Source: Actinomadura hibisca NBRC 15177
GTDB taxonomy: Bacteria > Actinomycetota > Actinomycetes > Streptosporangiales > Streptosporangiaceae
Direction: 5' to 3'
Assembly (NCBI RefSeq): GCF_001552635.1
Contig: NZ_BCRO01000032.1
Location: forward strand, 20,193-84,192
Length of the DNA: 64,000 nt
In this document: in pieces, positions 8,772 to 17,060 of the stretch
Layout of the letters: every line of letters begins with the position of its first letter
How positions within the stretch are numbered: the first letter of the stretch is position 1
Position numbers and translations under genes: made by a program
The notes under the pieces: generated by a model
What the model was told of the DNA's origin: nothing
Seen by the model: only the letters and a program-made list of their open reading frames with translations
Database searches by the model: none

Positions 8772-9974
8772 ATGAACGTGCTGCTGGCCATGGCCACCGG
8801 GGCGGTGCCGACCGGGCTGGCCGCGCTGGCGCTGCACGCGCGGGGCCGCCGCCCCCTGGGCAGCCCCGCCGACCGCGCCACCTTCGCGACGCTGCACGCC
8901 GCCTCGCTGGCCGCGCCGCCGCTGCGCGCCGGGCTGACCGAGCAGGGCGCGCAGAAGGCCGCCCGGCACCTGCGCGCCCTGCTGGGCACCGCCGCCGTCG
9001 CGATCACCGCCGGGGACCGGCTGCTGGCCTGGGACGGCGCGGGCGGCCACCACGGCGACGGCGCGGCGGCGCACGCCCGGGGCCCGGCCGCCGACGGCCG
9101 CACCGCCGTGCTGGGGCCGGACGCGGTCGGCTGCGGCCGGGCCGACTGCCGGATCCGGCGGGCGGTCGTCGTCCCGCTCACCACCGACGACCGGGTGGTG
9201 GGCGCGCTGGCCGCCTACGGCGAGGACGTCCCGGCCGGGCTGATCCGGGCCGTGGAGCAGGTCGGCCGGTGGGTGGACGCGCAGCTGGAGCTGGCCGAGC
9301 TGGACCGGTCCCGGACGCGGCTCATGGAGGCCGAGGTGCGGGCGCTGCGGGCGCAGATCTCGCCGCACTTCGTCTACAACTCGCTGACCACCATCGCCTC
9401 GTTCGTGCGCACCGACCCCGAGCGGGCCCGCGAGCTGCTGCTCGACTTCGCCGACTTCACCCGCTACTCCTTCCGGCGGCACGGCGACTTCACCACCCTC
9501 GCCGAGGAGCTGCGCTCCATCGACCGCTACCTGCTGCTGCAACGGGCCCGGTTCGGCGACGGGCGGTTGCGGGTGACCGCGCGGATCGCGCCGGAGGTGC
9601 TGCCGGTGGCGGTGCCGTTCCTGTGCCTGCAACCGCTGGTGGAGAACGCGGTGCGACACGGCCTGGAGGACGGCGCGGGCGCGGGCCGCGTCAGCATCGT
9701 CGCCGCCGACGCCGGGTCGGAGTGCACGATCAGCGTGGAGGACGACGGCGTCGGCATGGATCCCGAGCGGTTGCGCCTGGTGTTGTCGGGCGAGAGCGAC
9801 GCCGAGGGCGAGCGGTCCGGGGAGGCGGCCGGGATCGGGCTGGCCAACGTGGACCTGCGGATGCGGCAGGTCTACGGCGACGACTACGGCCTGGCGGTGG
9901 AGACCGCGCCCGGCGCGGGCACCAAGGTGACGTTGCGGGTGCCCAAGTACCGCCCCGGCGTGACGGCCTCCTGA
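8772..9974 (+). CDS. LytS-type sensor histidine kinase with GAF-like sensor
   Basis: 400 residues. One N-terminal hydrophobic segment (1-23), a GAF-like region (~60-175) that carries a GCGRADC cysteine pair, a short coiled stretch, the His_kinase-type dimerisation box QISPHFVYNSL with His199, then an HATPase domain with PLVENAVRHGLE, DDGVGMD and GIGLANV. This is the LytS/YpdA class, which normally phosphorylates a LytTR response regulator. Related actinomycete loci usually read LytS, LytTR regulator, DUF485, acetate symporter; here the regulator is missing and the DUF485 gene comes next after a 134-base gap. The kinase would have to use a partner elsewhere. Confidence 0.9.
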   Translation: MNVLLAMATGAVPTGLAALALHARGRRPLGSPADRATFATLHAASLAAPPLRAGLTEQGAQKAARHLRALLGTAAVAITAGDRLLAWDGAGGHHGDGAAAHARGPAADGRTAVLGPDAVGCGRADCRIRRAVVVPLTTDDRVVGALAAYGEDVPAGLIRAVEQVGRWVDAQLELAELDRSRTRLMEAEVRALRAQISPHFVYNSLTTIASFVRTDPERARELLLDFADFTRYSFRRHGDFTTLAEELRSIDRYLLLQRARFGDGRLRVTARIAPEVLPVAVPFLCLQPLVENAVRHGLEDGAGAGRVSIVAADAGSECTISVEDDGVGMDPERLRLVLSGESDAEGERSGEAAGIGLANVDLRMRQVYGDDYGLAVETAPGAGTKVTLRVPKYRPGVTAS

Positions 9975-10070
9975 CCCGCGCCGCCCGCCGTCGCGGAGAT
10001 CGCCGGTGCGTGACCGTTCGGTCGCTGTAGGTTGACGCCGACCGCCCGGGTCGGCACCCTGTTAGGCGTC

Positions 10071-10086
10071 TGTGATGTGGATCACA
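10071..10086. promoter_or_regulatory. CRP/GlxR-type operator, perfect TGTGA-N6-TCACA
   Basis: TGTGATGTGGATCACA matches the CRP-family consensus exactly in both half sites. It ends 22 bases before the DUF485 start codon, so it lies at or downstream of the likely transcription start; that placement is commoner for repression, though no clear -10 could be fixed. Carbon-source control of an acetate-type uptake operon by CRP/GlxR is known in actinobacteria. Confidence 0.7.
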
Positions 10087-10108
10087 TGGGGATCACGAGG
10101 AGGCGGCG

Positions 10109-10558
10109 ATGGGCGGGCCCGTGCGTTCCGGTGCCGGACAGCGGCGGGCGGGCGCCGCCGGGCCGCCGCCCCGGGTGCTGGTGACCAGCCCGCGCGCCCG
10201 CGCGCCCCGGCGGAGCGCGCCGCCGGTCACCCGGGAGATCGACGAGCAGACCGGCCTCGGCGAGGCGTACATGCGCTCGCTGGTGCGCGCCCAGTTCCGG
10301 CTGGCGCTGCTGGTGTGCGCGGTGGCGGTGGCCGCGATCGGCGGGCTGCCGCTGCTGTTCGCGGCGGCCCCGCGGGCGCGGACGGTCGCGCCGCTGGGCG
10401 TGCCGCTGGCGTGGTTGCTGCTGGCCGGGGCGATGTACCCGGCGTTCGTGGCGGGGGGCTGGTGGTACGTGCGGCACGCCGAGCGCAACGAGCGCGACTT
10501 CGCGGCGCTGGTGACCGGGGCGGACCCGGCGGCCGGGGACCGGGACCCGCTCCGGTGA
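10109..10558 (+). CDS. DUF485 inner-membrane protein
   Basis: 149 residues. The first ~45 are Pro/Arg/Ala-rich, then GLGEAYMRSLVRAQFRLAL leads into two membrane segments (~66-90 and ~95-118) with a short acidic tail, the usual DUF485 (YjcH-like) arrangement. DUF485 proteins are partners of acetate/monocarboxylate symporters and are almost always encoded just before them. Start ATG is set by GAGGAGGCGGCG. Its TGA overlaps the GTG start of the symporter by four bases, so the two are co-translated. The N-terminal extension is longer than in the E. coli protein. Confidence 0.85.
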   Translation: MGGPVRSGAGQRRAGAAGPPPRVLVTSPRARAPRRSAPPVTREIDEQTGLGEAYMRSLVRAQFRLALLVCAVAVAAIGGLPLLFAAAPRARTVAPLGVPLAWLLLAGAMYPAFVAGGWWYVRHAERNERDFAALVTGADPAAGDRDPLR

Positions 10559-12285
10559 CCGCCCCGTCCGGGATCGCGGCGGTGTCGCTGGTGCTGGTCG
10601 CCACGCTGCTGCTGGGCGCGCTCGGGCCGCGGTTGTCCCGCACCACCTGCGACTTCTACGTGGCCTCGCGCACGGTGTCGCCGCTGCGCAACGCCTCGGC
10701 GATCGGCGGGGAGTACCTGTCGGCGGCCTCGTTCCTCGGCATCGCCGGGCTGATCCTGGCGCACGGGGCCGACATGTTGTGGCTGCCGGTCGGGTGGACC
10801 GGCGGCTACCTGGTGCTGCTGGTGCTGATCGCCGCGCCGCTGCGCCGGTCGGGGGCCTACACGCTGCCCGACTTCGCCGAGGCGCGGCTGGGGTCGGCGG
10901 CGGTGCGGCGCACCACCACCGCGCTGGTGGTGCTGATCGGCTGGTTGTACCTGATGCCGCAGCTCCAGAGCGCGGGTCTGGTGCTGCGCACCGCGACGGG
11001 CACGCCGGTGTGGGCGGGCGCGGCGCTGGTGACGGTGGTGGTGGCGGTCAACGTGCTGATCGGCGGGATGCGCAGCATCACGCTGGTGCAGGCGTTCCAG
11101 TACTGGCTGAAGCTGACCGCGCTGGCGGTGCCGCTGGTGTTCATGCTGCTGGCCTGGCGCTTCGACGGCGCGTCGGGGCTGACGCGGGACGCGCCGCCGG
11201 TGTTCCCCGAGCGCACCACCGTGCGGGTCGGCGCGGAGGTGGCGGTGCGGGTGCAGCGGCCCGCCGAGGTCACCGTCACCGGGCGGCTGGACGGCGCGGA
11301 CCTGCGCGCCCGGCCCGTCACGCTGACCGCCGGGACGCACCGGATCGGCAAGGACGCCGTCGTGACGTTCCCGGCGGGCGCGGCGGTGCCGCACGTGGCG
11401 GACCTGCCCGCCCGCACCGGCCGGGAGTGGGCGCTGCCGCTGTCGGGCCGCGACAACCCGCTGTACGGCACCTACTCGCTGATCCTCGCCACGTTCCTGG
11501 GCACGATGGGGCTGCCGCACGTGCTGGTGCGGTTCTACACCAACCCCGACGGGCGGGCCGCACGCCGCACGACCGCGATCGTGCTGTCGCTGCTCGGCGC
11601 GTTCTACCTGATGCCCGCCCTGTACGGGGTGCTCGGCCGCATGTACGCCCCCGAGTTGCTGATGACCGGCCGCACCGACGCGGTGGTGCTGACGCTGCCG
11701 GGGCGGCTGGTGGGCGGGGCGGCCGGGGACCTGCTGACGGCGCTGGTCACCGGCGGCGCGGTGGCGGCGTTCCTGTCCACCTCCTCGGGCCTGGCGGTGT
11801 CGGTCGCCGGGGTGATCGGCCAGGACGTGCTGCGCGGCGGGGTGCGGTCGTTCCGGCTGGCGACGGTGCTGGCGCTGGCGGTGCCGCTGGCGCTGGCGCT
11901 GGCCGCGCGGGAGCTGGCGGTGGCCGACGTGGTGGGGCTGGCGTTCGCGGTGGCGGCCTCGACGTTCTGCCCGCTGCTGGTGCTCGGCATCTGGTGGCGG
12001 CGGCTGACGGTGGCCGGGGCGCTGGCCGGGCTGCTGACCGGCGGGACGACGGCGGGCGGCGCGGTGTCGTGGACGATCGTGGGCGGCACGCCGGACGGCA
12101 CGGCGGGCGCGCTGCTGGCCCAGCCCGCGGCGTGGTCGGTGCCGCTGGCGTTCGCGGTGATGGCGGGGGTGTCGCTGCTGACGCCGCGCGGCGTCCCGGC
12201 GGGCACGGCGCGGATCATGGTGCGGCTGCACGTCCCCGAGTCGCTGGACGTGGACCGGGGCACCTGGCGGCCGAAGGAAGGGTGA
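10555..12285 (+). CDS. Sodium:solute symporter, cation/acetate (ActP/MctC-like) type
   Basis: 576 residues from the overlapping GTG at 10555. It has about 13 hydrophobic segments, the SSS signature region around FYVASRTVSPLRNASAIGGEYLSAASFLG, the DFAEARLGS loop and the conserved GLPHVLVRFYTNPD segment of the ActP branch. A soluble insertion (~210-300) between membrane segments, with beta-rich repeats of Val/Thr/Arg, is typical of the actinobacterial members. Predicted to take up acetate, pyruvate or propionate with sodium or protons across the cytoplasmic membrane. Expression is likely set by the CRP-type site before DUF485. Confidence 0.9.
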   Translation: MTAPSGIAAVSLVLVATLLLGALGPRLSRTTCDFYVASRTVSPLRNASAIGGEYLSAASFLGIAGLILAHGADMLWLPVGWTGGYLVLLVLIAAPLRRSGAYTLPDFAEARLGSAAVRRTTTALVVLIGWLYLMPQLQSAGLVLRTATGTPVWAGAALVTVVVAVNVLIGGMRSITLVQAFQYWLKLTALAVPLVFMLLAWRFDGASGLTRDAPPVFPERTTVRVGAEVAVRVQRPAEVTVTGRLDGADLRARPVTLTAGTHRIGKDAVVTFPAGAAVPHVADLPARTGREWALPLSGRDNPLYGTYSLILATFLGTMGLPHVLVRFYTNPDGRAARRTTAIVLSLLGAFYLMPALYGVLGRMYAPELLMTGRTDAVVLTLPGRLVGGAAGDLLTALVTGGAVAAFLSTSSGLAVSVAGVIGQDVLRGGVRSFRLATVLALAVPLALALAARELAVADVVGLAFAVAASTFCPLLVLGIWWRRLTVAGALAGLLTGGTTAGGAVSWTIVGGTPDGTAGALLAQPAAWSVPLAFAVMAGVSLLTPRGVPAGTARIMVRLHVPESLDVDRGTWRPKEG

Positions 12286-12293
12286 GACGGCGA

Positions 12294-12325
12294 ACGGGCG
12301 GCGGGGCCGGGGCCCCGCCGCCCGT
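12294..12325. terminator. Bidirectional hairpin between symporter and Lys/Ala-rich membrane protein
   Basis: A perfect 15-bp stem beginning ACGGGCGGCGGGGCC lies between the convergent genes ending at 12285 and 12343; both can use it. Confidence 0.8.
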
Positions 12326-12342
12326 CACGGGCTCTCAAAAGG

Positions 12343-12786
12343 TCAGGAGCGGACCCGCGCGGCCGTCTCGGCGGCCTTTGCCTTGGCCTTGACGGCGCCC
12401 GCCTTGCCCTTGGCCGCACCCGCCTTGCCGGCCTTGCGGCCGACCTTGCCCGCCGTCACCGCGGCGGTGCCCAGCGCGGGGGCGGCGGTCGCCTTGGCGG
12501 TGCCGGCGGCACTGCCGAGCCGCGCCTTGGCGAGCTGCCAGCGGGTGGCCTTGGCGCGGGCGTGCCGGCGCCACAACACGACCGCCACCAGCCCGGCCGC
12601 CACTCCGGCGACACCGGCGCCCGACCACGCCTTCTTGCCGGTCGCCCGGTCCTTGAGGGTGGTCTCGTGCAGGTTGTCACGGGTGCGCGCGCTGTCGTCG
12701 CGCACGCGCGCCGGAGTGGTCTCGGGGTCGCCCTGGGGCGTGCCCAGGCCGATGGTGTCGGTGTGCGGGACCTTCTCGGTGGTCAT
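12343..12786 (-). CDS. Small membrane protein with Lys/Ala-rich histone-H1-like tail
   Basis: 147 residues; I do not recognise the family. Residues 1-50 are acidic/polar, 52-70 form one membrane-spanning segment (GVAGVAAGLVAVVLW) followed by RRHARAKATRW, and the last ~70 residues consist mainly of Ala, Lys, Gly and Arg with repeated KAGK, AKGKAG and KAKAKA units, resembling histone H1-like tails. Such a tail could bind DNA, ribosomal RNA or the acidic inner leaflet. Start chosen for GGAGGGG eight bases before the ATG. Convergent with the symporter; divergent from the next gene with a 168-base gap. Confidence 0.6.
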   Translation of the reverse strand: MTTEKVPHTDTIGLGTPQGDPETTPARVRDDSARTRDNLHETTLKDRATGKKAWSGAGVAGVAAGLVAVVLWRRHARAKATRWQLAKARLGSAAGTAKATAAPALGTAAVTAGKVGRKAGKAGAAKGKAGAVKAKAKAAETAARVRS

Positions 12787-12940
12787 CTCTGCCCCTCCTT
12801 AGCGGCTACGTCGCGTCCATGGATCTACCCGTGACGCGCGCGCCAAACGAGACCCGTGTCTCTCCTGCGGCCGCGCACCGGGCGCACGCAGCACGGGGAG
12901 CTTCCTCTAAAAGAGGTACATTTCCGTCGGACCTCGCCGG

Positions 12941-12946
12941 TAGCGT
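12941..12946 (+). promoter_or_regulatory. -10 box TAGCGT for a leaderless transcript of the 12955 gene
   Basis: TAGCGT sits 8 bases before the ATG at 12955, the spacing expected if transcription starts at or next to the start codon. No ribosome site precedes this ATG. An inverted repeat CCTCT-AAA-AGAGG at 12904-12916 lies about where the -35 region would begin and may be an operator. Confidence 0.45.
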
Positions 12947-12954
12947 TCGCTCGC

Positions 12955-14220
12955 ATGAGCGAGGAACTCGCGCGGGGCCGCGCACTGGTCGAGGCGGGCG
13001 ACGTCGGCGGGCTGCTGCGGCACCTGCGGGCCAGCGCCGGCCGGATGCCGGTGGCCGACGTGGCGCGGCTGATGGAGCCCGCCGCCGCCCGGTCCGGCTT
13101 CGACGACCTGCGCGCGGCCGCGGCGGCCGTGATCGCCGAACCGGACGGGGCGCGGGAGCTGTACGGCTTCGCCGGCGCGTGCGTCGAGCGCGGCGTCGCC
13201 TTCCTGGCGGTGCCGGTCCTGCGGCGGGTGCTGGAGATCGTCCCCGACGCCCGCGCGGCGCTGCTCAAGCTGGCCGAGGCGCTGGAGCAGGAGGAGCGGC
13301 ACGCCGAGGCCGTGACCCTGCTCGACGGCTCGTCCGGCGCGCTCCGGCCCTGGCCCGACCGCTACCTGATCGCCTACAACGCGCTCATGGCGGGCGACCT
13401 GGCCCGCGCCCGCGCCGAGTTCGACCGGCTGCCGCCGCCGGAGGACAGCGGGTGGCTGCCCGCCCGCGCGCGGCTGGAGCGGATGCTCGGCCGCGCCGAC
13501 GCCGCCCGGCCCGCCGACGACCGCGACCTGCGCGGCTGGCACTTCACACTCACCGGCGGCGTCCTGGCCGAGCTGTCGCCCTACGGGTTCGCCGACGGCA
13601 TGACCGGCCGCTACGCCTACACCGGCGTCGGCTACGAGAGCTGCCTGCGCGGCCTGCTGCGGCTGCGCCTGGTGTTGGAGACGACGGGGCTGCGCCCGCA
13701 GGCGGTGGCGCTGCTGCCTGACCGGTCCGGGCGGATCCTGGGGCTGGCGGCCGCGCGGCTGCTGGGCGTGCCCGCCGAGCCGTTCTCGGCCCGTCCCGGC
13801 ACGCTGGTGGTGGCCTACGACCTCAACGCCGCCGCCCCCGACGTGCTGCGCGCGTTGTGGGAGCGCGCGCCGGGCCAGGTCCTGTACGAGCACGCCACCT
13901 GCTGGACCGATCCGCCCGCCGTCAGCGCCGACGTCTCGGGCCTGCTGCACCAGCACGCCGCCGCCCAGTGGGACGGCGTCCTGCGGCAGGCCCCCGACGG
14001 GTCGGTGGGCCGGTCCGAGGCCGACGCGCGGCCCGCCGAGGCGATCGCCGACGACATCCTGGCCGCCGACCCCGCGCCCGACCTCGGCGACGGCGGCACG
14101 CCCGACGACCCCGACCACCTGCTGGCCGCCTTCGTCACCGCCGTCGCCGACCGGTGGCTGGACGGGGCGCGCGACCGCGTGCCCTCCCCCGGTCCCGTCC
14201 GCAGCTCGCGCTTCGCCTGA
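12955..14220 (+). CDS. Helical-repeat (TPR-like) protein of the MoxR/VWA island, function unknown
   Basis: 421 residues with the ATG at 12955 (the frame is open 33 codons further up, but a leaderless promoter favours this ATG). Residues ~1-190 are Ala/Leu-rich paired helices such as VLRRVLEIVPDARAALLKLAEAL and EERHAEAVTLL, typical of tetratricopeptide repeats. Residues ~190-350 contain GWHFTLTGGVLAELSPYGFADGM and QAVALLPDRSGRILGLAAA, a mixed alpha/beta region I cannot place with certainty (a phosphoribosyltransferase-like fold is one possibility). It begins a run of four plus-strand genes with gaps of 24, 19 and 4 bases leading into a MoxR ATPase and a VWA protein, so it is probably an accessory or substrate-binding partner. 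Confidence 0.65.
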   Translation: MSEELARGRALVEAGDVGGLLRHLRASAGRMPVADVARLMEPAAARSGFDDLRAAAAAVIAEPDGARELYGFAGACVERGVAFLAVPVLRRVLEIVPDARAALLKLAEALEQEERHAEAVTLLDGSSGALRPWPDRYLIAYNALMAGDLARARAEFDRLPPPEDSGWLPARARLERMLGRADAARPADDRDLRGWHFTLTGGVLAELSPYGFADGMTGRYAYTGVGYESCLRGLLRLRLVLETTGLRPQAVALLPDRSGRILGLAAARLLGVPAEPFSARPGTLVVAYDLNAAAPDVLRALWERAPGQVLYEHATCWTDPPAVSADVSGLLHQHAAAQWDGVLRQAPDGSVGRSEADARPAEAIADDILAADPAPDLGDGGTPDDPDHLLAAFVTAVADRWLDGARDRVPSPGPVRSSRFA

Positions 14221-14244
14221 CCTTCCGATCCGCCGAGGAGTCAC

Positions 14245-15852
14245 GTGTCATCGTTGTCCGTCCCCGCCGGGGCGAAGCCGTTCGACCCGACCGCCGTGGC
14301 CGAGCAGGCGGCCTGGGAGCGGGCCCGCCGGTACGCGGTGCCGCGCCCGATGATCGAGCGGGCCGCCGAGCGGCGGTCGGCCGGCGACTGGCGCGGCGCG
14401 TGCGCCGCCGCCAAGGTCGACGTGGAGATAGACCCGGCCTACCTCACCCCGGAGCTGGAAGAGGACCTGCGCCACTTCGCGCCCGACCTGCTGCGCTGGC
14501 ACCTGCCGCGCTTCGCGTCCGAGACGTGCGTGATCGTGCCGCACCGCACGCTGCTGCTCGGCGAGTACGGCGGGCGGACGCTGCACGTGCTCACCCCTCC
14601 GGCGCGCGAGGCCCCGCAACGGTTGCGGCTGCGCCTCGGCACGCCGCAGGCCGACGGGCCGCCCGGCAGCCGTGTCCTCGTCGCGGTCGAGGACTGGAGC
14701 GGTCACCGCTGCCTGTGGGACGTCCGGCACACCGCCGGGTTGCGCACCCGGTACGGCGGCTACCGGCTGCCCGGCTTCCGCGCCGACGGCACGCCGCTGA
14801 CCGGCGACGAGCTGCCCGACGCCGACCCGGGCCGGGCCGATCCCGTCGCGTTCGCCGAATGGATCGGCCGCCTCCAGGACCTCGGGAGGTACGACGAGGC
14901 GCTCGACGCCGTGGGCCTGTCGGAGGTGCTCGCGACGCCGGGCACCAGCGACGCTCACTGGGCGGGCCTGCTGGGCCCGATGCGCGCCGACCTGACGCTG
15001 CTGGCGCAGGAGATCGCCAGGCTCCGCGCGCTCGGCACGGAGAGCGTGATGTTCTGGACGCACGCCCGTCCCCGCCTCTCGCTGACCTTGGCGGATCTGC
15101 GCCTGCACACGTCGTCCGCCGAAGGCACGCCGTGCGTCCCGCTGGCGGTCTGGCAGCGGCATCCCGACCTGGTACTGCTGCACGACGGGCGGCTCGCGCC
15201 CGAGGGCCTGCACCCGCTGGTCCGGGACGCGCTGTTCCCCGCCCGCCCTCCGGCCGACGGGCCGGTCGGCCCGCCCGATCCCCCCGCGCCCGAACCGCTG
15301 CGAGTCCGCTGCCAGGGCGAACGGCACCAGATCGTGCTGCGCAAGGGCCAGCTGGAAGTACCGCACACCGCCGAGGAGCAGCGGCGTGAAGAGACGCTGC
15401 GCGCGCTGGGCGGTTCGGTCTCGGGCTGCACGGCCGTCGTGCTCGCCTGGAAGGACGGCTGGGGCTGGTTGCCGCACGAGCTGCGCGAGCAGGTGCGCGA
15501 CCTGTTCCTGCGCGCCGAGCACGGCGACACCGCCGGGGTGTTGTGGCTGCTGGACGCCGGGGTGGACACGCACGTGCGCGGCACGCGCCGACGCACCCTG
15601 CTGCACATGGCGCACCTGATGGACCACCGGGCGCTGCTCCCCCGGCTGCTGGACGCCGGGCTGGACATCGACGTGCTGGACGCCGACGGGCGCACGGCGT
15701 TGCAGGTCGCGGTGCGCGAGCACGGGTCGGCGGACGCGGTGCGGGCGCTGCTCGACGCGGGCGCGAACCCGCGCGTCACCGAGGCCGACGCCCGCCCGCT
15801 GTCGTGGCGGGCGCGGCGGCTCGGCCGCACCGATCTGGACTTCCTGCCGTGA
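14245..15852 (+). CDS. Ankyrin-repeat protein
   Basis: 535 residues from a GTG with GAGGAG five bases before it. The first ~400 residues resemble nothing I can name; they include a Trp-rich VAVEDWSGHRCLWDVRHTAG segment and RYGGYRLPGFRADGTPL. The C-terminal ~120 residues are ankyrin repeats: GDTAGVLWLLDAGVDTHVRG, RTLLHMAHLMDHRALLPRL and TALQVAVREHGSADAVRALL. Ankyrin repeats mediate protein binding. Lies 19 bases before the MoxR gene (AAGGAAAG ribosome site there), hence part of one unit with it. Actinomycete homologues next to MoxR genes are annotated simply as ankyrin proteins. Confidence 0.75.
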   Translation: MSSLSVPAGAKPFDPTAVAEQAAWERARRYAVPRPMIERAAERRSAGDWRGACAAAKVDVEIDPAYLTPELEEDLRHFAPDLLRWHLPRFASETCVIVPHRTLLLGEYGGRTLHVLTPPAREAPQRLRLRLGTPQADGPPGSRVLVAVEDWSGHRCLWDVRHTAGLRTRYGGYRLPGFRADGTPLTGDELPDADPGRADPVAFAEWIGRLQDLGRYDEALDAVGLSEVLATPGTSDAHWAGLLGPMRADLTLLAQEIARLRALGTESVMFWTHARPRLSLTLADLRLHTSSAEGTPCVPLAVWQRHPDLVLLHDGRLAPEGLHPLVRDALFPARPPADGPVGPPDPPAPEPLRVRCQGERHQIVLRKGQLEVPHTAEEQRREETLRALGGSVSGCTAVVLAWKDGWGWLPHELREQVRDLFLRAEHGDTAGVLWLLDAGVDTHVRGTRRRTLLHMAHLMDHRALLPRLLDAGLDIDVLDADGRTALQVAVREHGSADAVRALLDAGANPRVTEADARPLSWRARRLGRTDLDFLP

Positions 15853-15871
15853 ACCACAAGGAAAGCAACCG

Positions 15872-17056
15872 ATGACCACTCCCGCGCACGACCCCCTCGC
15901 CGCCGCCGACGAGCTGAACCGCGCCGCCCGCGCCTGGCGCACCGAGCCCGCGCGCAACGTGCAGCTCGAAGCGCTGGCGCTCGCCGTCACCGCGAACCTG
16001 CCGGTGTTGCTGTGGGGCGAGCCCGGCATCGGCAAGTCGGCGGGCATGGAGCGGCTGGCGGCCGGGCTGGGGGTGTCGCTGGAGACGGTGATCGCCAGCG
16101 TGCACGAGCCGTCCGACTTCGCCGGGCTGCCGGTGATCGGCGACGACCCCGCCGCCACCGGCGTGCCGATGGCCCCGCCGGACTGGGCGGTGCGGCTGGC
16201 GGCGGCGGGGCGCGGCCTGGTGTTCTTCGACGAGCTGTCGTCCGCGCCGCCCGCCGTGCAGGCCGCGCTGCTGCGGGTGGTGCTGGAGCGGCGCGTGGGC
16301 AGCCTGACGCTGCCCGAGCCGGTCCGGGTCGTGGCGGCGGCCAACCCGCCGTCCAGCGCCGCCGACGGCTGGCACCTCAGCCCGCCGCTGGCCAACCGGT
16401 TCGTGCACCTGCGCTGGACGCACGATCCGCGCACCGTCGCGCGCGGCATGGCGGGGACCTGGCCCGAGGCCGCGTTCCCCGTCGTCCAGTCGGGCCGTGT
16501 CGGCACGGCCGTCGCGCGGGCGCGCGGCGCGGTGTCGGGCTTCCTCACCGCGCGGCCGGGCCTGGTGCACCACCTGCCCGGCGACGCCGAGGCGCGCGGC
16601 GGGGCGTGGCCGTCGCCGCGCTCGTGGGAGATGGCGCTGCGGCTGCTGGCCGCCGGGTACGCGACCGGCGCGGCGCGGGAGGCGGTGTCGGCGGCGGTGG
16701 TCGGCGCGGTCGGCGACGGCGCGGGCCTGGAACTGCTGTCCTACCTGGAGGAACTCGACCTGCCCGACCCCGACCGGGTGCTGGCCGACCCGGGCCGGTT
16801 CGCGCTGCCCGACCGGGGCGACCGGCAGCTCGCGTTCCTGACGGCGGTGGTGTCGGCCGTGCAGTCCCGGCCGTCGCGGCGGCGCTGGGAGGCGGGCTGG
16901 GAGGTGCTGGCCAAGGCCGTGGACGCGGGCGTGCCGGACGTGGCGGCCCGCGCCGCCGCCGACCTCGCGGCGATGCGCGACCTGGACTGGCCGGTGCCCG
17001 ACGGCGTCGACGCGTTCGTGGAGCTGCTCCAGCTGTCCGGCGCGCTGCGGACCTGA
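15872..17056 (+). CDS. MoxR-type AAA+ ATPase (plus-strand module)
   Basis: 394 residues. Walker A GEPGIGKS at 49-56, Walker B in GLVFFDELSSAPPAVQ (~114-129), sensor 1 AAANPPSSAADGW and arginine-finger region LSPPLANRFVHL are all present, so it should hydrolyse ATP. MoxR proteins work as ring chaperones with VWA partners to insert metals or remodel proteins; the partner here is the VWA protein four bases downstream. It differs clearly from the second MoxR at 23748, which has the more classical TTEDQIKY pore region. Confidence 0.92.
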   Translation: MTTPAHDPLAAADELNRAARAWRTEPARNVQLEALALAVTANLPVLLWGEPGIGKSAGMERLAAGLGVSLETVIASVHEPSDFAGLPVIGDDPAATGVPMAPPDWAVRLAAAGRGLVFFDELSSAPPAVQAALLRVVLERRVGSLTLPEPVRVVAAANPPSSAADGWHLSPPLANRFVHLRWTHDPRTVARGMAGTWPEAAFPVVQSGRVGTAVARARGAVSGFLTARPGLVHHLPGDAEARGGAWPSPRSWEMALRLLAAGYATGAAREAVSAAVVGAVGDGAGLELLSYLEELDLPDPDRVLADPGRFALPDRGDRQLAFLTAVVSAVQSRPSRRRWEAGWEVLAKAVDAGVPDVAARAAADLAAMRDLDWPVPDGVDAFVELLQLSGALRT

Positions 17057-17060
17057 GCCG

